DNA of 14,500 bases from Pseudomonadota bacterium (GTDB lineage: Bacteria > Pseudomonadota > Alphaproteobacteria > Rhizobiales > Xanthobacteraceae): the NCBI GenBank assembly GCA_023387555.1, contig JAEWHY010000168.1:1-14500 (forward strand), in the 5' to 3' direction. Every line of letters starts with the position of its first letter. Within the stretch, counting starts at the first letter, position 1. The notes under the pieces were generated by a model. That model ran no database searches. It was not told where the DNA came from and was given only the letters and a program-made list of their open reading frames with translations. A program made the translations under genes and the position numbers. Below, in pieces: positions 6,558 through 13,982 of the stretch.

Positions 6558-7192
6558 GCGCGCACCGCCCCATCACCGGCAAACTCGTCATCGCCACGCA
6601 TAATGCCGGCAAGCTGCGCGAGATGCGCGAATTGCTGTCGCTTTATGGCGTGGAAGCGGTCTCGGCGGGCGAACTGAACCTGCCGGAGCCGGAGGAGACC
6701 GGCGCGACCTTCGCCGAGAACGCGGCGATCAAGGCGCATGCCGCCGCGAAGGCGTCCGGCCTTCCCGCCTTTGCCGACGACTCCGGGCTCGCCGTGGATG
6801 CACTCGGCGGTTCGCCCGGCATTCACTCGGCCCGCTGGGCCGGGCCGGACAAGAATTTCGCCGGCGCCATGCAGGCGATCGACCAGATGCTGCGCGATCA
6901 CGGCGCCCTCACCCCGGCGCGCCGCACCGCGCATTTTGTCTCGGCGCTCTGCGTCGCCTGGCCCGACGGCCATACCGAGGATTTCGAGGCAACCGTCGAG
7001 GGCACGCTGGTGTGGCCGCCGCGCGGCGATGCCGGCTTCGGCTACGATCCGATGTTCCTGCCCGACGGGCACGACCGCACCTTCGGCGAGATGACGTCCG
7101 ACGAAAAGCACGGCCTGCCGCCGCGCGGACAGGGCCTGTCGCATCGCGCCCGCGCTTTCATCAAGCTCGCCGAAGCCTGCCTGAAGCGGTAA
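6554..7192 (+). CDS. rdgB: RdgB/HAM1 non-canonical purine NTP pyrophosphatase
   Basis: This cytoplasmic house-cleaning enzyme hydrolyses (d)ITP and XTP to the monophosphate and pyrophosphate, keeping deaminated purines out of DNA and RNA. The 212-residue protein has the family motifs in order: 'ATHNAGKLREM' (14-24), the nucleotide-binding segment with Lys20; 'FADDSGLAVDALGG' (73-86) with the metal-binding and catalytic acidic pair; 'GFGYDPMF' in the middle; and 'SHRARA' near the C-terminus (196-201). The start is a GTG whose last two bases share the TGA stop of rph (GTGA overlap), which indicates translational coupling. It converges on the RTX gene with 9 nt between stop codons. In many relatives hemW follows rdgB directly; here it is 3.4 kb further on. 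Confidence 0.96.
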   Translation: MSAHRPITGKLVIATHNAGKLREMRELLSLYGVEAVSAGELNLPEPEETGATFAENAAIKAHAAAKASGLPAFADDSGLAVDALGGSPGIHSARWAGPDKNFAGAMQAIDQMLRDHGALTPARRTAHFVSALCVAWPDGHTEDFEATVEGTLVWPPRGDAGFGYDPMFLPDGHDRTFGEMTSDEKHGLPPRGQGLSHRARAFIKLAEACLKR

Positions 7193-7201
7193 CGCCCGGC
7201 C

Positions 7202-10200
7202 TTACGAGAACAGGAAGTCGCCCTGGTTCGCGGTCAGGACGGCGATCGTCGTCTTGTGAATCGTCAGCGTGTCGCCGCCGCCGAAGTCGATCAGAACCGT
7301 CTTCGCCGCGACCTGGGTCATCAAGAGATCGTCGAATGCATGAACGCCGGTCGCGCCCCGAAGATCGAACTTGTCCTTGCCGGCGTTGAACTTAACGACC
7401 GTGTCGGCACCATAGCCGTCGCCGAAGACGTAGGTGTTGCGGCCGCGGCCACCATCCAGGATATCGTTACCGGCGCCTCCGTCGAGGATATCATCGCCGC
7501 GGCCGCCATCGAGGACGTCATTGCCACCACCGCCTCTGAGGATGTCCTCACCGCGGTTACCGTGCAGAACGTCGTCGAAGCCCGAACCGATCAGCACGTC
7601 GTCGCCCCGTTCGCCCTGGACGGACAACACACCGGTCATTTCAGCCAGGCCGGTGAAATCGAATACGTCCGCTGCGTTGGTGCCCGCCAGCTTCTTGCCA
7701 TTGCCTTCCAGGATCTCGATCGAAGACGCAGCGGCGTCGAAGCCGTTCAGCTTCACGGCCTTTTTCCCGATGAATTGCAGCGTGTCGGTACCGGCGCCGC
7801 CATCGAAAACGTCGGAGACTCCCTGCTTGCCGCGCACCTGCAAAATGTCGTCGCCGGCGCCGCCGTGCAGGACATCGATACCCTTGCCGCCATCGAGGAT
7901 GTCGTTGCCGCCACCGCCTTCGAGGGTGTCGTTGCCGGCTCCGCCACGCAGATCTTCGGCGAGGTCGGAGCCGATCAGCACGTCGTCGCCACCGCGCCCG
8001 TCGATGAACGGGACATTGTTCGCCGCCGTCAGCCCGTGCAGGTCGAAGACGTCCGCCTTCTTGGTGCCGAGCAGCCCGCGCCCGTTTCCGTCAATGATTT
8101 CGATCAAGGAGACTGACGCGTTGAAGCCGGCGAGCGTGACGGAATCGTTGCCGATGAATTGCAGCGTGTCCGTGCCGGCTCCGCCATCGAAAAAGTCGTA
8201 GACACCCTCATCGCCCTCGACCTGCAGGATGTCGTCACCGACCCCGCCCCGCAGGACATCGATTCCCTTGCCGCCATTGAGGATGTCGTTGCCGCCGAGG
8301 CCGGACAGGCTGTCATTGCCGCGATACCCGTAGATGATGTCGTCGCCGCCGGTAGGCAGCGGCTGTCCCTCTAACGAAGTGAGCGCGTTGACGATGTCAT
8401 TTTTCTTCGAGCCGTGGATCGTGACGCCCTTGGTGCCAGCGGCTTTCGCCTGCGGAGCGAAGGTATCGATGTCGTAGAGCATCTGCCCGCCCGGCGCGAA
8501 GGAGAGCGTGTAATTGCTCGCGGAATTCTCCATCACCCCGACGCCGCGATCGACCACGAGATCGGCGAAGTTCCCGCTGCCGGCATCGCTGGTCGCATAG
8601 AGGTTGTAGGTCGTCTGCGCGGCGCCGCTTCCGAACACCAGCTGATACCAGCCGACCGAGCCGTCGGCGGTGACCGGAACACCCTGGATGTTGAAGAACC
8701 CATCCAGGTTCGTGGGATTGCTGAGCTGGACCGACCAGTTTCCGGAGCCGTCCTTGTTCAGGATGTAATAATACCAGTTGCCGGTGGTGCCCTTGAGATC
8801 GAGGGATATGAACCCGTCGCTGCCGGCCTGTGCGCTGCCGGGCGCATAGATCCTCAGCACCAGCGAGGTGTTCTCGTCGGGCGCATAGGTCTTGGAGCCC
8901 ACCGAGAAATTGAAATTGAACCCGATCTGGTTCGAGCTCTGCGTCGACGCCGCCGCATACGTACCGCCGGTCGGCGCGATCCAGCCGGTGCTGGACGCCT
9001 GATATCCCGAAGCCGGCGTTTCGCCGGTGTCGAACAGCGAGATGTTGATGGTCTCGACATTCCGGCTGGTGGCGGTGTCGTACAACGTGATCTGCGGATT
9101 GACCCCGCCCGCTGACAACAGATCGCTGTACGAGAAGCCATAGGCATTCGAATTGACGATGACCTGCTTGGCCCAAGGGTCGTAGAATAGGTCGGTGGCC
9201 TTGGCATCGGCGGGCTTCAGCGTGTTGGTGTATGTCGCCGCACCGACCCCATCGAGCAGAGCCGCGCCGTAGCTGTAGTTGATGTTCCAGCTATAGGTTT
9301 CGTTGAAGTTCATCGGCGTCGTGTCGAGCGCATTGGCCGAGGTGCCCCTGCCGCCCCAGAAGCCGCCGTCGAAGCCCGCGACGAATTCCATCACGATGCC
9401 GCCGACCGCGTTGTTCGGCGTGAAGCTGTCGTACTGGACGACCGGCCCGTTCTGGCCTTCCGGATAGACCTCGAGCTTGCCGGTCTGTCCGAAGATATTC
9501 TTCATCAGCTCTTCGGCCGGAATCCGGATCCAGGCCTTGTTGGTCGCGCCGTTGCTGTTGTCCGGCACCAGCCAGAAGTAATCCTTGCCGTGCTTGTCTT
9601 CCTTGACGTAGCGGACGCCGTACTGGCTGAGCATCGCCTCCGGCTGCAGCGCACTGCCGTTGAACGCATGCACGAGCTGGATCTGGCTCAGCGTCGCGGC
9701 ATCCTGCTTGAGGGCATCGACATAGGTGCGCCAGCCCTCATACGACCACGGCGCCGCTCCGTTCGCGGTGGCAGGTCCGGTGGCGAGCCGCTCGGGGTCG
9801 GTGAAGCTGTTGGGGCTATAGTTCGCCACCGCATCGGCGGGGAGCGCATCGAAAATGCTCTTGGCGCTGGCCTTGAAGCCGCGCGTCTGGCTGCCGCTCT
9901 GATAGACTGCCTCGAAGGTCGAGGCGAGACCGAACGTATTGACCAGCGAAATGTCGCCGAGGTCGAATTGGCTTCCGGACAGCGTCGCCTCGAACAGCTG
10001 ATACGAAAAATTGCCGCTGGCGGCGTTGTCGATGATGTCGCTGGTGCTCTTGATCGTCGACTTCAATGAGCCGTTGCCGTTCTGCTGGACCACGACGTAG
10101 ATCGTGCCGCTGTAGAAGCTCGGCGACGGCAGGCTCAGCGACAGGCCCGACTGGACCACGCCCGCGTCCACCAGCGTGACGGAATCCACGAGCCCCGCCG

Positions 10201-10312
10201 TGCCGCTCGCGGTCGACGACCCGAACGCGAAGGCATAGGCGTAGGTCGTGTTGGAGCCGGTGAGCGTCGCTTGGAGCGTCGTGCTCAGATCGAAATTGAC
10301 CGTTGTCGCCAT
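7202..10312 (-). CDS. Large RTX calcium-binding protein with GH64-like (beta-1,3-glucanase) N-terminal region
   Basis: A 1036-residue protein with no N-terminal signal peptide and a C-terminal ending of the RTX type, so export by a type I system is likely. Residues 1-430 resemble family GH64 beta-1,3-glucanases/thaumatin-like proteins. Shared points are 'FEAT' (107-110), 'ISLVNTFGL' (121-129), a 'W..YVDALK' helix (194-202) and 'NAYGFSYSDLL' (389-399). The usual acidic residue in the second motif (VD) is Asn125 here, so activity is in doubt. Residues 430-625 form a beta-rich, aromatic-rich region with no family I recognise. Residues 656-960 contain about 17 glycine-aspartate nonapeptides that bind calcium, with a 128-residue tandem duplication at 673-928. 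Residues 960-1036 form the probable secretion end. The ATG at 10312 has a weak GGGGGG-type ribosome site. The gene lies alone and opposite to rdgB and hemW. The RTX call is sure; the GH64 call is probable. Confidence 0.85.
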   Translation of the reverse strand: MATTVNFDLSTTLQATLTGSNTTYAYAFAFGSSTASGTAGLVDSVTLVDAGVVQSGLSLSLPSPSFYSGTIYVVVQQNGNGSLKSTIKSTSDIIDNAASGNFSYQLFEATLSGSQFDLGDISLVNTFGLASTFEAVYQSGSQTRGFKASAKSIFDALPADAVANYSPNSFTDPERLATGPATANGAAPWSYEGWRTYVDALKQDAATLSQIQLVHAFNGSALQPEAMLSQYGVRYVKEDKHGKDYFWLVPDNSNGATNKAWIRIPAEELMKNIFGQTGKLEVYPEGQNGPVVQYDSFTPNNAVGGIVMEFVAGFDGGFWGGRGTSANALDTTPMNFNETYSWNINYSYGAALLDGVGAATYTNTLKPADAKATDLFYDPWAKQVIVNSNAYGFSYSDLLSAGGVNPQITLYDTATSRNVETINISLFDTGETPASGYQASSTGWIAPTGGTYAAASTQSSNQIGFNFNFSVGSKTYAPDENTSLVLRIYAPGSAQAGSDGFISLDLKGTTGNWYYYILNKDGSGNWSVQLSNPTNLDGFFNIQGVPVTADGSVGWYQLVFGSGAAQTTYNLYATSDAGSGNFADLVVDRGVGVMENSASNYTLSFAPGGQMLYDIDTFAPQAKAAGTKGVTIHGSKKNDIVNALTSLEGQPLPTGGDDIIYGYRGNDSLSGLGGNDILNGGKGIDVLRGGVGDDILQVEGDEGVYDFFDGGAGTDTLQFIGNDSVTLAGFNASVSLIEIIDGNGRGLLGTKKADVFDLHGLTAANNVPFIDGRGGDDVLIGSDLAEDLRGGAGNDTLEGGGGNDILDGGKGIDVLHGGAGDDILQVRGKQGVSDVFDGGAGTDTLQFIGKKAVKLNGFDAAASSIEILEGNGKKLAGTNAADVFDFTGLAEMTGVLSVQGERGDDVLIGSGFDDVLHGNRGEDILRGGGGNDVLDGGRGDDILDGGAGNDILDGGRGRNTYVFGDGYGADTVVKFNAGKDKFDLRGATGVHAFDDLLMTQVAAKTVLIDFGGGDTLTIHKTTIAVLTANQGDFLFS
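7529..7912 (-). repeat. Second copy of the 384-bp tandem in-frame duplication
   Basis: This codes for residues 801-928, directly adjoining the first copy at 7913. After the conserved first 89 residues the copies diverge more, although the 'GDDVLIGS' string (775-782 and 903-910) and the nonapeptide phase are kept. The equal length of the copies suggests one duplication followed by point mutation. Confidence 0.8.
7913..8296 (-). repeat. First copy of a 384-bp tandem in-frame duplication
   Basis: This codes for residues 673-800 of the RTX protein. It aligns without a gap to residues 801-928. The first 89 residues are about 70% identical by eye, including the strings GGKGIDVL, DDILQV and DGGAGTDTLQFIG. 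The unit contains a nonapeptide block and a 60-residue non-RTX element ending in ADVFDxxGL. Confidence 0.8.
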
Positions 10313-10564
10313 GATGACCGCCCCCCAATACCATTATGGAACAAGCTCGCCGATTCGTCGCCAGCCGTTGATGGTCACGAAGCGCCTCAACGCTCGCGGG
10401 CGCTGCTACGGCGCGGTCGGATGACTAACCAGAGGCCATCAACGCCGCACGGGCGCAAACGGGAACCGCTGCCGATAACCATCTGCATCCCGAATCATTG
10501 AAACTTTAAGCAATCTGCAACTTCGCACTGGCCGCGCGATGTCCCGGCGTTTAGTGTCGTTAAC
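10313..10564. other. Intergenic region between the RTX gene and hemW (divergent)
   Basis: This 252-nt stretch, the longest without a gene, must hold the promoters of both divergent genes. I see no convincing sigma-70, sigma-54 or heat-shock promoter on either strand. It has a perfect 9-bp inverted repeat (CGTTGATGG at 10366-10374, its complement at 10436-10444). Nested inside is a perfect 6-bp repeat (10381-10386 with 10399-10404), so a cruciform or long RNA hairpin is possible. The 60 bases before hemW are more AT-rich than the rest. No good Shine-Dalgarno sequence precedes the hemW ATG. Confidence 0.5.
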
Positions 10565-11722
10565 ATGACGTTAACCAAACCATCCGCTTTCGGCGTTTAC
10601 GTGCACTGGCCGTTCTGCCTGTCGAAGTGCCCGTATTGCGACTTCAACAGCCACGTCCGCCATGGCGGCATCGATCAGTCGCGCTACGTGCAGGGCTATC
10701 TGCGCGAGATCGAGACCATCGCGGCCCGCACCAGGGGCCGGACCGTCTCGACCATCTTCTTCGGCGGCGGCACGCCGTCACTGATGGAGCCTCAGACCGT
10801 CGCCGCGATTCTCGACGGCATCGGCCGGCATTGGTCGGTCGCGCCCGACGTCGAGGTGTCGCTGGAGGCCAATCCGACCAGCGTCGAGGCCGAACGCTTC
10901 CGCGGGTTCCGGGCGGCCGGCGTCAACCGGGTCTCGCTCGGCGTGCAGGCGCTGGACGACGCATCGCTGAAAGCGCTTGGCCGTTTGCACACCGCCGAGG
11001 AAGCCCTGAAAGCGGTCGGCATCGCGCGCTCGGTGTTCGACCGTTATTCCTTCGACCTGATCTATGCGCGGCCGGGCCAGACGCCGGACGCCTGGGCCGC
11101 CGAGTTGCGGCGCGCCATCGCGGAAGCCGCCGAGCATCTGTCGCTCTATCAGCTCACCATCGAGGCCGAGACGCCATTCCATGCGCTGTATCGCAGCGGC
11201 AAGCTCGCGATCCCCGACGACGACCTCGCGCGCGAACTCTACGACATCACGCAGGAGGTGTGCGGCGCGTCCGGCCTTGCGGCCTATGAGATTTCCAATC
11301 ACGCCCGCGAGGGCGCGCAATGCCGGCACAATCTGGTCTACTGGCGCGGCGACGAATATGCCGGCATCGGTCCCGGTGCGCATGGCCGGATCGAGCAGGA
11401 CGGCCGCCGCTTCGCCACCGCGACCGAAACCCGGCCCGAAAGCTGGCTGATGCGGGTCGAGGGACTGGGCCATGGGCTCATCGTCGATGAGGCGCTGACC
11501 CGCGAGGAGCGCGCCGACGAATATCTGCTGATGGGACTGAGGCTCGCGGAAGGCATCGACCCGCAACGCTATGAAGCGCTGTCCGGGCGCCCGCTCGACG
11601 AGCAGCGGATTGCGGATCTGCGGGCGGAAGGCGCGGTCGAGACCACGGCCGACGGTCATCTGCGGGTGACGCAGGCCGCCTTCCCGATCCTCGATGCGGT
11701 GGTGGCCGATCTCGCGGCGTAA
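10565..11722 (+). CDS. hemW: HemW, radical SAM heme chaperone (formerly 'HemN-like coproporphyrinogen oxidase')
   Basis: HemW is a radical SAM protein that binds heme and hands it to apo-proteins of the respiratory chain. It is often misnamed oxygen-independent coproporphyrinogen III oxidase. The 385 residues carry the iron-sulfur motif C-x3-C-x2-C (Cys18, Cys22, Cys25, in 'CLSKCPYCDFNSH'), the SAM-binding 'FFGGGTPSLM' (65-74), and the HemW-type 'CRHNLVYW' (253-260) followed by 'YAGIGPGAHG'. The single extra cysteine of true HemN (CxxxCxxCxC) is absent: Phe27 stands where HemN has Cys, which favours HemW. A winged-helix C-terminal domain is present (about 300-380). The ATG at 10565 lacks a clear ribosome site, but no better start precedes the iron-sulfur motif. 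It converges on the LpoA-like gene with 9 nt between stops. Confidence 0.95.
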   Translation: MTLTKPSAFGVYVHWPFCLSKCPYCDFNSHVRHGGIDQSRYVQGYLREIETIAARTRGRTVSTIFFGGGTPSLMEPQTVAAILDGIGRHWSVAPDVEVSLEANPTSVEAERFRGFRAAGVNRVSLGVQALDDASLKALGRLHTAEEALKAVGIARSVFDRYSFDLIYARPGQTPDAWAAELRRAIAEAAEHLSLYQLTIEAETPFHALYRSGKLAIPDDDLARELYDITQEVCGASGLAAYEISNHAREGAQCRHNLVYWRGDEYAGIGPGAHGRIEQDGRRFATATETRPESWLMRVEGLGHGLIVDEALTREERADEYLLMGLRLAEGIDPQRYEALSGRPLDEQRIADLRAEGAVETTADGHLRVTQAAFPILDAVVADLAA

Positions 11723-11731
11723 GCTGGGCGC

Positions 11732-12943
11732 CTAAGCCACAAATGACTTCGGCGCCGGGCTGACGATCTGGCTGCCGCCGGCGGCGACCTGCATCACCAC
11801 CAGTCCGCGCTCGTTGGTGCCGTCGGCCTTGAAGCGGAAAATGCCGTCGATCCCGGCAAAGCCGGACGGATTGGTCAGCATCTCGTTGGTGATCGGCTGG
11901 CCTGGATGCGAGCGGATCAGCGCCGCGACCAGCGCGGTTGCATCATAGACCAGCGTGGCAGTGCGCACCGGTTCGCCACCAAAGCGCGCCTGATAGCGTT
12001 GCGAGAAGCTGGCGAAGCCCGCCGGGTCCGGCACCGCATAAAGTCCGCCCTGCATCGCCGCATCGTTGAGGATGCGCGGATCGTCCCAAAGCCCGGTGCC
12101 GAGCAGCTGCACCCGCCGGGTATTGACGCCGGCGGTTGCCAGCCCCTGAGCGATCGCGGGCGCGACATCGCCGCCGTCCGGAATGAAGATCGCGTCGGCG
12201 CTGCGGGCCGATTGCGCGACCACGTTCATCGCGGCCTGCATCGTGGCCTTGCTGTAGCGTTCGATCGCAACGACGCGGCCGCGGCGCCGCGCGACGTCCT
12301 CGCGGAACGCCGCCTCCGTCACCGAACCATAGGCATTTTCCGGCACGATGCCGGCATAGGAACGCTTGCCGGTCGAGAACGTATAGCCGAGCACGCGCAC
12401 CACGTCGGTCTCGGGCAGAAAGCTCAACAGATACACGCCACGCGCCGCGATGCTGGCGTCGGTCGAAAAGCCGATGACTGGGATGCTGCGCGACCGCGCT
12501 ACCGAAGCCGCGGCCTGTACGGTTTGCGCAAACAGCGGACCAAGGATGACCTGGGCGCCCTCGTCCATGGCCTCCCCGGCCACCGCACGCGCGCGCTGCG
12601 GACTGCCGCCGTCGTCCTTAATTAGCAACTGAATGTCCGCGCTGGAGAATTCCGAAAGCGCCATCTCGGCGGCATTCTTCATCGATTGCGCCGCGAGCCC
12701 GGCATTCCCGCCTGCCGACAGCGGCAGGATCAGCGCAACCCTGTATTGTCCGGCTCCGATCGCGCCACCCGGCTGCGCAGGCCCGTCCGAAACCACGGGC
12801 CCTTCGCCCGGCCCGGTTCCAGTTCCGCCGCCGCCGATATTGCTCGACGCACAGCCGGCGAGCCCGGCCGCCGCAAAGGATGCGGCCGAGATTGCGAACG
12901 TCCGTCGCGAGAGGAGGACAGGATTACGGATAGGCCCGGACAC
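11732..12943 (-). CDS. LpoA-like lipoprotein, penicillin-binding protein activator family (type I periplasmic-binding fold)
   Basis: A lipoprotein with a periplasmic-binding-protein type I fold, like the C-terminal domain of E. coli LpoA, which activates the peptidoglycan synthase PBP1a. Such proteins are often annotated as ABC transporter substrate-binding proteins, but no transporter genes are here. I chose the GTG at 12943 (403 residues) because GAGGAA lies 7 nt upstream. An ATG at 13012 would add 23 unlikely residues. The signal has Ser-Arg-Arg-Thr-Phe (residues 12-16), a Tat-like motif, and the lipobox Leu-Ala-Gly-Cys with the lipidated Cys31. A Gly/Pro linker follows (about 36-65). The fold begins with 'YRVALILPLSAGGNAGLAAQ', typical of the family. 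The N-terminal TPR domain of E. coli LpoA is absent, as in alphaproteobacterial forms. It is divergent from rsmI, which echoes the E. coli rsmI-lpoA-yraN cluster. Confidence 0.82.
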   Translation of the reverse strand: MSGPIRNPVLLSRRTFAISAASFAAAGLAGCASSNIGGGGTGTGPGEGPVVSDGPAQPGGAIGAGQYRVALILPLSAGGNAGLAAQSMKNAAEMALSEFSSADIQLLIKDDGGSPQRARAVAGEAMDEGAQVILGPLFAQTVQAAASVARSRSIPVIGFSTDASIAARGVYLLSFLPETDVVRVLGYTFSTGKRSYAGIVPENAYGSVTEAAFREDVARRRGRVVAIERYSKATMQAAMNVVAQSARSADAIFIPDGGDVAPAIAQGLATAGVNTRRVQLLGTGLWDDPRILNDAAMQGGLYAVPDPAGFASFSQRYQARFGGEPVRTATLVYDATALVAALIRSHPGQPITNEMLTNPSGFAGIDGIFRFKADGTNERGLVVMQVAAGGSQIVSPAPKSFVA

Positions 12944-13076
12944 AGCCAGATTCCTCAGAAGACAAACGCGAAACGCGAGGCTGTACAGGCACTCACCGGC
13001 GCAATCTGGCATATTGTGATGGAATGTTTAACCGGGTGGGCGGCATGGGTGAGGTGGTGTTTCGGGCGGTGTTGCC

Positions 13077-13982
13077 ATGACGCAACCCGGGCGCGGTTTT
13101 CACATAGCGGGTACAGCCTTTCCGTCGCCGAAGCTCGCCGCCGGCCTCTATCTCGTGGCCACCCCGATCGGAAATCTCGGCGACATCACCTTGCGCGCCC
13201 TGCAGACGCTGGCCAGCGCCGACCTGATCGCCTGCGAGGACACGAGGGTCTCCCGCAAGCTGCTCGAGCATTACGGCATCGCAACGCCGACCGTGGCCTA
13301 TCACGATCACAATGCCGCGGCCGTGCGGCCGGGGCTGCTGAAGCGGATCGCCGAGGGCGCGGCGGTCGCCGTGGTCTCGGATGCCGGCACGCCTGCGATC
13401 TCCGACCCCGGCTTCAAGCTGGTGCGCGAGGCACGCGACGCCGGGTTGGCCGTAGTGGCCTTGCCAGGCGCCTCGTCCGTGCTGGCCGCCCTCGTCTCGT
13501 CCGGACTGCCGACCGATCGCTTCCTGTTCGAGGGCTTCCTGCCGGCGAAGGCGACGCAGCGGCGCGAGCGGATCACGGAACTGGCGCGGGTTCCGGCGAC
13601 GCTCGTCCTGTTCGAAGGCGGCAGCCGGATCGCGGCGACGCTCCACGACCTCGCAGCGGCGTTCGGCGAACGCGAAGCGGCGATCTGTCGCGAACTGACC
13701 AAGCTGCACGAGGAGGTCCGCCGCGCGTCGTTGCCGGCGCTCGCCGAACATTATGCCGGCGATGCCGAGACCCGCGGCGAATTCGTTGTCGTGATCGCCC
13801 CGCCGGGCGAGGCGGCGGCGCCGGCGGCCGACGATGTCGATGCGCTGATTCGCGCGGCGCTCACCCGCGTGTCGGTGAAGGACGCGGTCGGGGAAATCGT
13901 CGCCGCCACCGGGCTGCCGCGCCGCGACGTCTACCAGCGCGCGCTCGCGCTTGCGAAGGAGCGGAGCGATGCCGCGCCGTAA
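13077..13982 (+). CDS. rsmI: RsmI, 16S rRNA (cytidine-1402-2'-O)-methyltransferase
   Basis: RsmI uses S-adenosylmethionine to methylate the 2'-OH of C1402 in the decoding centre of 16S rRNA. The 301-residue protein shows the family's tetrapyrrole-methylase fold with 'LVATPIGNLGDITLRAL' (26-42), 'ADLIACEDTRVSRKLL' (48-63), 'VVSDAGTPAISDPG' (99-112) and 'FLFEGFLPAK' (149-158). The length is typical. The ATG at 13077 is the first in frame; its first 20 residues are variable in the family. It lies 133 nt from the GTG of the divergent LpoA-like gene. The last 14 nt overlap yraN, so the two are translated together. Confidence 0.97.
   Translation: MTQPGRGFHIAGTAFPSPKLAAGLYLVATPIGNLGDITLRALQTLASADLIACEDTRVSRKLLEHYGIATPTVAYHDHNAAAVRPGLLKRIAEGAAVAVVSDAGTPAISDPGFKLVREARDAGLAVVALPGASSVLAALVSSGLPTDRFLFEGFLPAKATQRRERITELARVPATLVLFEGGSRIAATLHDLAAAFGEREAAICRELTKLHEEVRRASLPALAEHYAGDAETRGEFVVVIAPPGEAAAPAADDVDALIRAALTRVSVKDAVGEIVAATGLPRRDVYQRALALAKERSDAAP

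Larger units (their letters stand above)
7433..8347 (-). repeat. RTX nonapeptide repeat region
   Basis: The DNA codes for the glycine-rich calcium-binding repeats (consensus GGxGxDxLx) at protein residues 656-960. They stand in three blocks (about 662-699, 771-826, 899-957) with single repeats at about 709 and 837. At DNA level this gives a 27-base periodicity, which also keeps antisense frames open here; these are not genes. Confidence 0.85.

Noticed and set aside
7256..8201. Long open frames on the plus strand (up to 286 codons) rich in Val, Ala and Asp-Val repeats, opposite the RTX gene.
   Set aside because: They are the mirror of the 27-base periodic glycine-aspartate codons of the RTX gene. 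They have no start with a ribosome site and no recognisable domain.
10490..10564. Sigma-70 or sigma-54 promoter for hemW in the AT-rich bases before its start.
   Set aside because: TTGAAA at 10499 has no acceptable -10 at 16-18 nt, and a GG/GC pair on the minus strand has the wrong spacing for sigma-54.
12944..13012. An ATG at 13012 as start of the LpoA-like gene.
   Set aside because: It would put 23 extra residues with four cysteines before a normal lipoprotein signal. The GTG at 12943 has GAGGAA at proper spacing.
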